DNA of 64,000 nucleotides from Hygrophila difformis (taxonomy: Eukaryota; Streptophyta; Magnoliopsida; Lamiales; Acanthaceae): positions 52,976,915 to 53,040,914 of the forward strand of contig JAOANR010000006.1 of the NCBI GenBank assembly GCA_030278955.1, read 5' to 3'. Shown here piece after piece: positions 9,519 through 19,845 of this stretch. Under the pieces are notes generated by a model that was given only the letters and a program-made list of their open reading frames with translations, did not search any database and was not told the DNA's origin. A program made the translations under genes and the position numbers. Within the stretch, counting starts at the first letter, position 1. Each line of letters opens with the position of its first letter.

Positions 9519-11793
9519 ATGCCAGCCGGGAACCCTAGAGAAGATAGCCGGAGAGTGGGTGTGGTTAGTCAGGCGGAAGGATACGAGAGGAGGAGGTCTG
9601 CAGTGGGAGGAGAGAGGGGGAGTTTGAACCTGGTTGGAATATTTGTCGGGAACATCCCAGTGGAGGTCGGAAATATCGATGTTCTCCGGGAGATTAACAA
9701 GATAACTAAAGTAAGAAATTGGTTCATCCCAAAAAGAAGATGGCTAGAGTTGGGGCATAAGTTTGGGTTCTTTAGGTTCCCAAGTAGGGAGGAGGCAGGA
9801 AAAGTCATGAAGAAGTTGCAGGGTATGGTGTTCCAGGGTAGAAGATTGAGGATCGGTTGGGCTGTTCCAAGCAGACAGAGAAGCTGGGGGAGTAGGGGAG
9901 CAGTTGATCACAAAGGGAAATTGGTCCGGATAATAGAGAGTGATAGGAATGAGGGTGCTAAACATGTCAGAGGAATAAACAAGGGGACATGGAGGGATGA
10001 GAGGACATATGCGGAAGTGATTAATAGGGGTAGGACTTGGAAGGGAGCTGTTAATAGCAATATGAATAGGAGTGCTGTGCACCTGAAGGTGGTTCAGAAA
10101 GACGAGGAAAGGCTACAGAGGGCGGCAGTGGTGCAACTATGGACGCTTGAAAAGTTAGTAGGGTTTCAAGAGTAGTTATATAGTGAATACCAGGCTTGTG
10201 AGGATGTGTTATATGGCGGGGGTTTGACAGTGGTGGTGGTGTTCAAGGAAGCAGAGAATCGGGAAAGCTTTCTGAAGGATCGGAGGGATCGTGATATGAT
10301 TGACTGGAAAAGGAGATGGGCCACTGGTGTCATGGTGACTAAACAGTTAGTTTGGACGTACATTTTTGGATTACCTTACACAGCATGGTGTCCGGAGAAT
10401 CTTCAGAGAATTGTTAGTGGGTGGGGAAGGGTGATTAACGTCCATAGCGAAACCACTGAGAAGAAACGGTTGGATAGGGCAAAGATTCTGGTTGCTTTAA
10501 AAGGAGGTGTTGAGCCACCATCGACAGTAAGGATACAAGTGGGGAAGTGGATGTCCATGGTGAGGGTGGTGACTAACTTCTGTGAGGATGTGGTGGTGCC
10601 GGATGTGGGAGAGGATGATCGGCCGTCGGAGAGTTGGAAGAGGCCGCTGGAGAGGGAGAAACCGGTAGCGGAGGTGGTGGAGGAGGTGAGGGGTGAAGGT
10701 AAGTCCTGGACTAGCGAATATGGGGAAGTGAGAAGGTTGTCTGGGGAAGTGCAAGAGAGAGATGGTAGTTCGAAAAAAAACGGCTAACTATAATGATGTT
10801 CCAAAGGTGATATGCAGGGAGGTTTCCCAAGATGCGGGGGAGGGGGAAGATTGGAATACAGTGGGAGATCTTAAGGATAATGGGCTAGATGAAAATGGGC
10901 TATTTGATAATGGGCTGAATTCTAATGGGATTTATGAGGAGTGGGCTGAGGGTAATAACGAGGGGGTTAGTTTGGGCTTCACTGGGGTTAATGAGAAAAG
11001 GTTATGTGTGAATGAACAAAATAAAAAGTGGGCTGAGGGGCACGAAGTGGGGGAGGATGGGATAAGTGGGAAGTTTAGAATTGAGATAGATGGGCCTCAG
11101 ATAGAAGGTTGCAGGCATAAGAGCGTCCCTGCGAATCGGGAAGAGGAGAGTGGGATTGAGGCTGGGACAGATATCGGAGCAAAGGGGGTGGAGGTTTCTG
11201 CTAGTATTCCGGATAAGGGATTGGTAGCAGAGGTGGTGATCTCGGCGGAGGAGATAGGATTGGGGTCTGGGGCTGTAAGAGGAGGCTGCTCAGAAGGTAA
11301 TGGAGAGACTAATTCGGAGGGAGACATTGGTGTTGAAGGGGTGGGGACTAGAAAGGTTATGAATTCTAAGAGTGGCACTGAGCAGTTAGGCTCTTCCATG
11401 GTCTCTTTGCATGCGTTGGAGGATGGGGATATGGAAAAGGTAGAAGAGTTGGAAAGGAGGGTGGCAGAAAGGGTCAGGGTGGTGGAAGAGGCGGTAGTGA
11501 AAGTAATTGAGGGGAGAAAAAGAAAGAATAATCGGAAAGGGCGAAAGAAAATAGCGAAGGGAACGAGAGGGAAGGAAATAGACGGGTCGAAAAGGCAGGA
11601 TAAGGTGGATAGGTTGGTAAATGGTTTTGCAACTCTGCAATTTGAAACTGTGAGGATGAAGAATGGGGTTAAGCTGGTTGATTACTTAGAGGCGGAAGAA
11701 ACATTAAAGCTTGCTGAAAGTCTGGGATTGGGATACAGGGTAGGTAGGGAGATGGCATTGGAGAGGGTTAGGGAAGAGATTGAGAATGAGTAA
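9519..11793 (+). pseudogene. LINE ORF1: RRM-type RNA-binding protein
   Basis: About 755 codons from the ATG at 9519. An RNA-recognition motif is visible near residues 40-110 (IFVGNIP as RNP2-like, KFGFFRFP as RNP1-like), followed by a basic linker, a second conserved region with TNFCEDVVV, an acidic and Gly/Glu-rich centre and a Lys/Arg-rich stretch (KRKNNRKGRKK) near the end. In plant L1 elements ORF1 coats element RNA and chaperones it into the RNP. Two lesions are visible: an in-frame TAG at 10173-10175 and a frameshift in the A8 run near 10775. The stop of ORF1 is 37 bases ahead of the ORF2 start. Strong call for ORF1, moderate for exact start. Confidence 0.85.
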
Positions 11794-11830
11794 TGAGGGT
11801 GGTTAGGTCTAGAAGGGTTGGGTCTGTGGG

Positions 11831-14800
11831 TTGTGGATAGCAAGTATTATGCGGATAATTACATGCAATCTTAGAGGGTTGAATGGGGGAGTTAGAAGGA
11901 GGGTTGTCAAGAGGTTGTGTAAGAAGGCTAAACCACGGATGGCTTGTTTCCAAGAAATAAAAATGAGTGAGTTTAGGGATAGGTTCATTTTAAGCTTATG
12001 GGGTTCAAGGAATTACGATTTTTGCTTCCAGCCGAGTGTGGCGAGTGCGGGGGGATTGCTCATTGTGTGGGATACAAACTGGGGGAATTTCAGGGTGATC
12101 AAAAAGGAACATAATTTTATCTGGGTAAAGGATAGGTGTACTGGGGTGAGAGGAGATTAACATGGTGTGTGTTCATGCTCCAAATGACAGACGAGAAAGA
12201 TGGGTTCTTTGGGATCTCTTTATGCAGAAGTGTGAGATGAATAATGGTGATCTATGGTGCTTTTTGGGGGACTTCAATGCGGTTATCGGAGAGGGTGAAA
12301 GAATGGGGTGTGGCGGGGAGGCGGGTTCGAGTAGGGATTTTAGGAATTTTATTGAGCATATGGGATTGGTGGATGTACCTATGGAGGGGGGCTTTTTCAC
12401 TTGGGTTCGGAGAGGCGGGAGAGCGATGAGTCGTCTAGATAGGTTTCTTATCACACCGGGGTGGCTTTGTTTAGAGGGGTCAGTGGTGCAAAAGAGAGGG
12501 GAGTCGGTACTTTCGGACCATTACCCGGTTATATTTGAGGTGGGGGAAAAATCGTGGGGGCATAAACCTTTTAGATTTTATAACTATTGGTTGGAGATGA
12601 AGGGATTTTCCGAGGTGGTTAAACAAGCTTGGGATGGGTCAAGGGCTGCTAGAGGGAGGGGCATCCTGTGGAGGTTTCAAGAGTTGAAAAAAAGGATTAA
12701 AGGATGGAATGGATATGGGCGACTGATATGGAGTCTAATATCCAAAGGCTTCAGGAGGATATTAGTCTGTTGGAAGAGAAGTTTTTAGGTGGAGGGGGGG
12801 ATGGGGCCGTGAGGGAGGAGTGGTATAAAAAGAAAAAGGAGTTGAAGGTTTTGATGCTGGCGGAGGAGCGAAGATGGTTGCAAAAATCTCGCATCCGGTG
12901 GCTTAGAGAAGGGGACCAAAATACAAAATTTTTTCACGCCGTTATTGCTTTCAACAAGAGGAGGAATTATATTGGTGCTATTAAAATAGATGGTGTGATG
13001 GCTGATGAACCGCGGTTAATAAAAGAAGAAGCGATCAGGTTTTTCCGATCAAAATTTACCAGGCAGAGGGAGGAGATATTTGATATTGAAAATATTGGAA
13101 TGGCACAGGTGGACGAGGGGGAGAGGAACTGGATGATTTGATGCTTTACAGAGGAGGAAATTCATGAAGTTGTGTGGAGTTGTGATGGGAATAAGGCGCC
13201 GGGGTCGGATGGGTTCAATATTGAATTTATTAAGAAGTTCTGGCAGAATGTGAAGGAGGAGCTGTTGGAGGTGTTTAAAGGCTTGGAGACAGAGGATGCT
13301 TTGCCGAGGGATTTAGGGAACTCTTTCATTACCTTAATTCCTAAGGTAGAAAATCCAATGGAATTTGGCGAATATAGACCGATATCATTACTAGGAAGTG
13401 TGTATAAAATTGTGGCAAAGGCTCTAGCAAGGCGGTTGAAAGAGGTGATGAGCGGATTAGTGGGAGAGGCTCAAATGGCATTCGTTAAAGGGAGACAGAT
13501 ATTGGATGGAGTGCTAATAGCGTCCGAAGTTATCCAAGCTACTCAAAGTTCAGGGAGGAAGGGATTCGTGGTGAAGTTAGATTTTGAAAAGGCGTATGAT
13601 AATGTATCGTGGGAGGCATTGGGTAGAGTTTTGAGGGTAATGAAATTTGAAGAGAAGTGGATACGGTGGATGATGGTTTGTGTGAAATCCGCAAAAGCAT
13701 CGGTACTTATTAATGGTACTCCAACAAGATATTTCAAGATGGAAAAGGGTCTTAGACAAGGGGATCCCTTATCCCCCTATCTTTTTGTTTTGGTAGCTGA
13801 GGTTTTTAACTGTTTAATGAGTCGGGCGGTTGAGCTGGGAGTGTATAGGGGACTGGCGGCTGGGAGTGACAGTTCGGCTGTTTCGCACCTCCAATATGCG
13901 GACGACACGGTACTATTTTGTGAAGGGGAGCTGATGCAAGTGATCAATTTAAAGCGAATTCTGAGATGCCTTGAGTTGGCGACAGGCCTTAAGATTAATT
14001 TCAATAAGAGTTGCATTTTTGGTATCAAATGTGAAGAGGATCTTCTAAGGGAAGCAGCAGGGGTCATGGGATGTGGTGTGGGAAAATGGCCGATGCAATA
14101 TTTGGGGATTCCGGTAGGGAGCCGTATTAATGGGGTGTCGCTTTGGCAACCGGTTATTGATAAGGTTGAGAAGAGATTGGCGGGATGGAAGGGTAGGTTG
14201 TTGTCGCAAGCTGGGAGATTATGCTTGGTTAAGTCCGTTATGAATAGCCTTCCAATATATTTTTTGTCAATTTTCAAAATCCCGAGGACGGTGGCTGAAA
14301 GTTTTGAGAGGCTTAAGAGGAGGTTTTTTTAGAATGAATGGGAAGGCATGAGGCGATTACATACTGTTAAGTGGGATGATATGTGCTTACATTGGGACAG
14401 GGGGGGTTAAGTATTAGAAACGTGGAGACAATGAACAGGATATTGATGTACAAATGGAGATGGCGTTTTGGAGGGGAGAACACACTTTGGAAAAAGGTGA
14501 TATATGCTAAGTATTATTGTTGTAAGACACCGTTGATACCTGAAGTTAAAAAAGGAAGGTCGGTGTGGGGGAATATTTGCAGCGGGTGGGAGAGTTGTGA
14601 TCAGATAGGGACGGATGGTACCATATTTATTCTGGTGGGGGATGGGGCTAGGACGAGGTTTTGGGATGACAGGTGGCTGGAGGGGGGTTTGACATTAAAG
14701 GAGATGTATCCGAGGATGTTTGCTTTAGCGGTAAATAAGGTGGGGAAGATAGAAGAGTTTGGGAATTGGAGTGGAGTTGAATGGGAATGGAAGATAGATC

Positions 14801-15987
14801 TAAGAAGACACTTGTTTGATTGGGAATTAGGAGTGTGGGATAATTTTATTCAGTGTATCAACCAAGCTCGGATGAACAGGTTTTTGGGGGATAGAATTAG
14901 ATGGAAACATGAGAGGAGCGGAAAGTTCTCAACGAGTTCATGCTGGAGGCGTTTGGAGGCTGCTGGTGTCGATGATATGAGGTGGTTTTTTAATAAAATG
15001 TGGAAGGTAAAATGTCCTATGAAAGTGAAGGTGTTGGTATGGAAGATATTTCACAATGCACTTCCAGTGAGAGAGCTGTTGGTCAGGAGAGGATGTGTTC
15101 AGGTAACAAATTGGATGTGTCCCTGCTGCGGTGTGGAAGTTGAAACACTGGATCACTTGTTTTGTCAGTGTAAGGAGGTACGTGATTTATGGTATTATGC
15201 TTTAAATTGGTTTGGATTGGAATGGATGGCTCCAGGGAAGGCAGTAGAAATGATGGTCGGATGGTTTGATTGCCCTATTAAATGGAAAAGAAAGAAGGCT
15301 TGGTATTTGACAGGCCTAGCAATTTTTTGGTCTGTATGGAAGCTTCGTAATGAGGTGGTTTTCAAAGGAGCACGGTTTGATAAAAGAATGGCGGAGGAGA
15401 TGGTTAAATGGAGGGTTGGTGTATGGTGGCATGCAGATGAGGGAGGAGGTGCGGTAAACTGGTCTGAACTGCAAATTGCTAGCCCTGGAGAGTTGACAAT
15501 TTCCGGAGATCGCCGAAGTTGTGTGCCGAGGGGTCTGTTGGAGTGGGAGCACCCAGATAGTGGATGCTGGAAAGTAAATACCGATGGGTCGTCGCTTGGT
15601 AACCCGGGAGCTGCTGGAGTAGGTGGTGTAATTAGGGACGATAGTGGAAAGGTTATATATATTCTGTCGGACTATATTGGGCTCAAAAACTCCAATGAGG
15701 CTGAATTTGCAGCGGTGAGTAGAGTATGCAATGCTGTATTATGTGAGCATGGATTCCCTATCCCCATGTTGATCTTTGAAAGTGACTCTCAGAATGTGGT
15801 CCATTGGTTGAAGGAGCCGGACAAAGTTCCATGGAGATTTAATGAGTACATGAGATCTGTTATGACTATTTTCAGATGTGGGGGTTATGTGAAAGTTCAA
15901 GACACTTTTAGGGAAAGGAATGCTTTAGCGGATTATTGGGCTAGAAGAGGTGCGACTGGGAATGAGAAATTGGAGGTGTGGCTATGA
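11831..15987 (+). pseudogene. LINE ORF2: endonuclease, reverse transcriptase, zf-RVT, RNase H
   Basis: This is the replication protein for target-primed reverse transcription. Order: apurinic-like endonuclease (ITCNLRGLNG, CFQEIKM, LGDFNAVIGEGER, SDHYPV; 11849-12540), then reverse transcriptase (PGSDGFNIEF, FITLIPK, EYRPISLL, KLDFEKAYDNVSW, GLRQGDPLSPYLF, YADDTVLF; 13140-14330), then a Cys/His region (CPCCGVEVETLDHLFCQC; near 15120) and a C-terminal RNase H (VNTDGSSLGNPGAAG with the later SNEAEF and SDSQNVVHWL motifs; 15570-15960). The RT active site YADD is intact. Lesions: shifts near 12155, 12750 and 14375, and stops near 13139 (TGA) and 14330 (TAG). The RNase H tail is typical of many plant L1s. 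Confidence 0.92.
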
Positions 15988-16306
15988 TTATCAGGTTTAG
16001 AATCTCAGGCAGAACAAAGGCAAGAGGGAGGTGGAAAGTGGAGCAGGTGGAAACAGCCTCTGGGGAGACATCCGAGAGCTTCAGGATGATATTTTGCTGC
16101 AGAAGGTCTCTGGTCTCTTTTCTCTTTTCTGTTGAATCTGATGTTTGTGTTTCTGATTAAAAAGGATGTCCTATTGCGAGTGATTATGCTTGGTGCTTCA
16201 TACTAAGATGTTTTCTGTTGTATGATGATGGGTATCTGTAAGGGTTGTAATGCTACAATCTGGTTCTGGTTTGAATAAACAAAGAAAAATTCCTCAAAAA
16301 AAAAAA
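15988..16306 (+). other. LINE 3' untranslated region with poly(A) tail
   Basis: Non-coding T/G-rich trailer ending in an A run at 16295-16309, directly followed by the second target duplication. The tail marks the plus-strand sense of the LINE. Confidence 0.8.
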
Positions 16307-16322
16307 AAACAAAAGATCTAGA

Positions 16323-17904
16323 CACGTAACTAAAATCGGTTTTCAAAAACCCTATTTTCGACCAATTTCAGTAACTCGACTAAAACCCTATATTCGGGAA
16401 TCCAAACCATAAACTTTTCAACATGGATTTTGTTCATAAGACTCTAATCTACCTTATGTCAAAATTTCAGCCATTGACATAAAGATTTAATACCCCAAAT
16501 CGTGACACAAAGTTTCTGTGTAAAAACCGAAGATTCGAAATCCTGACAGTTTTAATGACTCGACTTGATGCATGTTTTTCACCCGTTTCTAGACCGAATC
16601 AAACTTGCATTTCTAAACAAAAGTTGTAGAAACTTTTGTCTAGATTATACATATAAAATCTCATGAATTTTGGAGTTCATTTGATATGTTAAATCGGACG
16701 AATTCAAAACCTGTGTAAAACTGATTTTTGAACCCCGAGCGTGAACAGTGTGTTGATGATGATTTTTGAACACCTAAATCTCATTATTTCCAAAATCTTA
16801 AAACATGAAAGTTGTTCATTAAGATGTTTTCTACAACCTGTAAAAATTTCAGATCAATTGGACTTAGAATAAATTTTTAATCGGCGTTGGACTAAACTGT
16901 GTCAAACTCAATTTTGTGGGCAGGAATCTTTCCTTCTAAAGAACTCGAATTTTGAATCATTTCAAAACTTATTTCCTAAAACTCGAAACTTGAAAGTTGT
17001 TCGTATGGGTGTCATTGAGCTACTGTGTAAATTTCAGAATTTTTGGTTAAAAGATGGATTTTTAATTTAAAAAGGCGTAACCTGTGACAAGATAGATTTT
17101 TCGAACTTAAGAAAACTCGAACTATGAATCGCGATATCGAATATCTTGTAAACGATGAAACATAAACTTTCGAAAAATCCCGTTCACTAGGCTGAGCCGA
17201 TCTTCATGCTAATATTATTTCGAGACTGCCTCGTTAGTGGTCTCCCTACTATCTGAGATTGCCTCGTTAGTGATCTCGCGCGCTGTGTATTTATTTGGAC
17301 TGCCTCGTTAGTGGTCCTACGACTATTGAGACTGCCTCGTTAGTGGTCTCCCATTTATTTGAACTGCCTCGTTAGTGGTCCTATGATTTGAGATTGCCTC
17401 GTTAGTGATCTCCCCGGTATGGTGTCATCTTCTTAGTTATCGGGATTATATTAAAAGACTCGTGTGTGTATTTAATTAAATTATATTTATTTATCACGTT
17501 TTTAAATTTATGCCTTTAAATTATGCTTCTAAATTTCGCACTCTAGTCTTGTATAATGATCATGTCTTTCCGCTGCATGTAATCTGTAAACTTTAAATAA
17601 TTTCATTATGCACGAAAAATCTAATTTTTAATTAAACACATGTAACCCCTTAATTTTTTAGTTAGGAATTGACTTACTCGGTATATTTTTATATTGATAA
17701 ACCCGTTGTTATTTTTCTTTTACAGAGTATGTCGAGTGACGCATGCTCATGCATTTGGGGGAAAAACTTTTATGAACACTTTCGATTCTTGCATTTCATT
17801 ACTGTTTTAAATCGGGTCTGTTAAACCCGAGTTTTGGCCATGTTGGCCGTGATTACTTTCCGCTGCATCATTTACTCTATTGCATGCATGGATGACTAGT
17901 ATCT
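16323..17904 (+). repeat. E1 5' LTR, segment 2
   Basis: Continuation of the E1 LTR after the LINE. It contains many short AT-rich motifs shared with the minus-strand E5 LTRs (for example GAAAGTTGTTC, AAAATTTCAGA) and the class A hairpin array at 17222-17412. It stops at TATCT, the target duplication of LTR-like copy 2. Apart from the array no gene is present. Confidence 0.85.
17222..17412 (+). repeat. Class A hairpin array in E1 LTR (six units)
   Basis: Six units share the loop TGCCTCGTTAGTG but differ in the flanking arms, which stay complementary: GAGAC/GTCTC, GAGAT/ATCTC, GGAC/GTCC. One unit (GAAC/GTCC) has a mismatch. The same units occur eight times in each E5 LTR on the opposite strand. 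The paired changes indicate selection on a stem-loop rather than on primary sequence. Confidence 0.9.
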
Positions 17905-18230
17905 TGATAATGGCCAGAAATGTCCATTATTTTCAATCAATTTCCGTGTCTGAAACGGGCATTTATCGCATTCCGGTCTTATATTAAATAAGAAAGCAGT
18001 AGAATTAGGCTGATTTATGCATATTTGTAAAAGTATTGAGCTGGTATGAAAAATGTATAAATATGTAACTTTATTACACATTTATGTTAGAAAAATCCAA
18101 AAACATGAGAAAAAGAAAAGAAAAGAAAAAGGAATAAAAAAGATGGGAAAAGAAAGAAATGCCCACAAAAGAGTAACTTCGGCCCATCTGGCCCAACCAG
18201 TCTTGACATGGAGCATCCTGTCGCTAGACC

Positions 18231-18262
18231 ACCCACCCCCCCCCCCTCCCCCCCCCCCCCCC
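18231..18262 (+). repeat. Poly(C) tract
   Basis: About 30 nearly pure C residues precede the first GTGTCGCG motif in copy 2. It is a likely sequencing or assembly weak point. Confidence 0.9.
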
Positions 18263-18610
18263 GTGTCGCGAAGCTGTGACTCGCGACAGGTGGTGCCTAG
18301 CGACACAACAACCAATTAGAGAGAAGGCCAGTCCAGGAAGACCGTGTCGCTAGACCTGTGTCGCGAGACATGGTCTAGCGACACGGATGAGTCCGCGCCA
18401 CCAGCATCAAATGGAGAAGGAACCATGTCCACAGACCCCTGTCGCTAGCCACCGTGTCGCGAAACATGGCCTCACGACATGGGTATGTCTGGCAACACAA
18501 AATCATAAATTGAGGAGGACCAAGACCCAGTCGAGAAGCCTTGCGACATGCAACCTTGTCTCGCGCCACAACGCGTGATTCCGCGACACAGCTGTGATGT
18601 GTGTGATGTC
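18263..18610 (+). repeat. Upstream GTGTCGCG palindrome cluster, copy 2
   Basis: Alternating GTGTCGCGA/TCGCGACA and GTGTCGCTAGAC/GTCTAGCGACAC words form inverted pairs, for example GTGTCGCTAGACC (18343) with GGTCTAGCGACAC (18372). It lies just upstream of the TATA box, like 1836-2340 in copy 1. Confidence 0.75.
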
Positions 18611-18661
18611 TTGAGACATAATGGGCCTCAGACCAAAGCCCATGGGCCTAGGGTTGCACCT

Positions 18662-18671
18662 CTATAAATAT
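18662..18671 (+). promoter_or_regulatory. TATA box of LTR-like element, copy 2
   Basis: CTATAAATATAT stands in the same context (CACCTCTATAAATATAT versus CCACTCTATAAATATAT) as at 2402 in copy 1. Confidence 0.6.
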
Positions 18672-19320
18672 ATGGTGATCCCTAGGTGCTGGGAGTTAGA
18701 AATTCACTCTTGAAGGCAAGTTTGGAGAGATCAGTTCTTAGGTAGTTTTTCTTAGTTTAGTTTTAATTTTTTTTTGTATTATTTAATTAATGCATTAGTT
18801 TAGCCTAGTTTAGAATTGATTTCTTAATGTTAGTTTCCATTTTAGCAGTTACGTAGCCACTGTTCATATTTGTTACTCTTGGTTAAACTTGGTTTAAGGT
18901 TTGCTATACCCAAAGTAATGGATATTAGCAAACCCATCAATAAAATGGGAATTTATTCAAGATGTTGTGTCCCAAAAACATGAAATGAGTCTCACACCCC
19001 ATGGATTTTTATGGCTTTCCTTTTCTTTTGGGTCATTTGACCTTTATTTTCTTTTTTTTAATGCTTACTGTCTATTTATTTTTGGATAATGGTGCATGTT
19101 TATGCGTGATTAAACCTAGATTAGGGTTTGCTTCTTTTTAAATACTGTTTTAGTTTATGTTTTTTTTTTATTCAAGCATGTTCTTGTTAGATTTAATTTG
19201 TGTTTGGTTATTTTAGGCTAGAATAGCTTTTTAATCTGAAATGGGTGAGATCACGCACAATGCATGCCACTGTTCCCTTCTGACATGTGTCCTGAGCATG
19301 TCCATGCGCTAGCCTCTTTC

Positions 19321-19845
19321 TGTCGCGAGACCACGTCTAGTGGCAGGAAGGCAGTCTCGCGACATGAGTGCTAGGGACACTTGTCTCAAATTATTTAAAA
19401 CCCTCAGTCGTGAAGCACTCCTGTCGCGAACCCACGGTTCGCGACACAATCCTTGCTTAGCGACTGGGGACCAAACTCTTGCATTTATCTCTGAATGGCT
19501 TCTGTCGAGAAACCCCTGTCGCGAACCCACGGTTCACGACACACTCTTGCTTCGAGACAGAAAATTATGCCTTGGTAAATTTTTGAAAACCCCAGTCGCT
19601 AGACTATCCTGTCGCGAGACCACGTCTCGCGACACAATTTGGGAATCTCGCGACTGGGAACCAAATACTTTGAAAATTTTCAGCAAAGCCTCGTGTCGCC
19701 AGACTCCTGTCGCGAGACCACGTCTCGCAACACACCTTCTGTCTAGCGACACAAAGCCTAGCTTACCAAAACTTTCTATAATCCACCTGTCGTGATACCC
19801 ATGTCGCGAACCTGGTTCGCGACACAATTTATGGTATCATGACAG
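19321..19845 (+). repeat. Array of six nested hairpins (GTGTCGCG type), copy 2
   Basis: Inner palindromes start at 19321, 19422, 19517, 19610, 19708 and 19802, a period near 95 bp. Arms are TGTCGCGAACC/GGTTCGCGACA or TGTCGCGAGAC/GTCTCGCGACA, against TGTCGCGGACC/GGTCCGCGACA in copy 1. Both sides of the stem change together, at two adjacent pairs. Each unit also has outer arms. In the last unit these are CCTGTCGTGATACC (19787) and GGTATCATGACAGG (19832), almost perfectly complementary. Confidence 0.9.

Larger units (their letters stand above)
9467..16306 (+). mobile_element. Full-length plant L1-type LINE
   Basis: The 6.84-kb element has two ORFs and a 3' poly(A), flanked by a 16-bp direct duplication AAACAAAAGATCTAGA (9451-9466 and 16307-16322). 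The 5' leader is short (about 50 bp to the first ATG), so it appears essentially full length. ORF1 carries an RNA-recognition motif. ORF2 carries endonuclease, reverse transcriptase, a Cys-rich zf-RVT region and RNase H. Both ORFs are broken by a few stops and shifts, so this copy is dead but not ancient. Confidence 0.93.

Noticed and set aside
17222..17412. Regular repeats with variable spacers resembling a CRISPR array
   Set aside because: Units are hairpins in a plant LTR, spacer lengths vary, no cas genes exist and the genome is eukaryotic.
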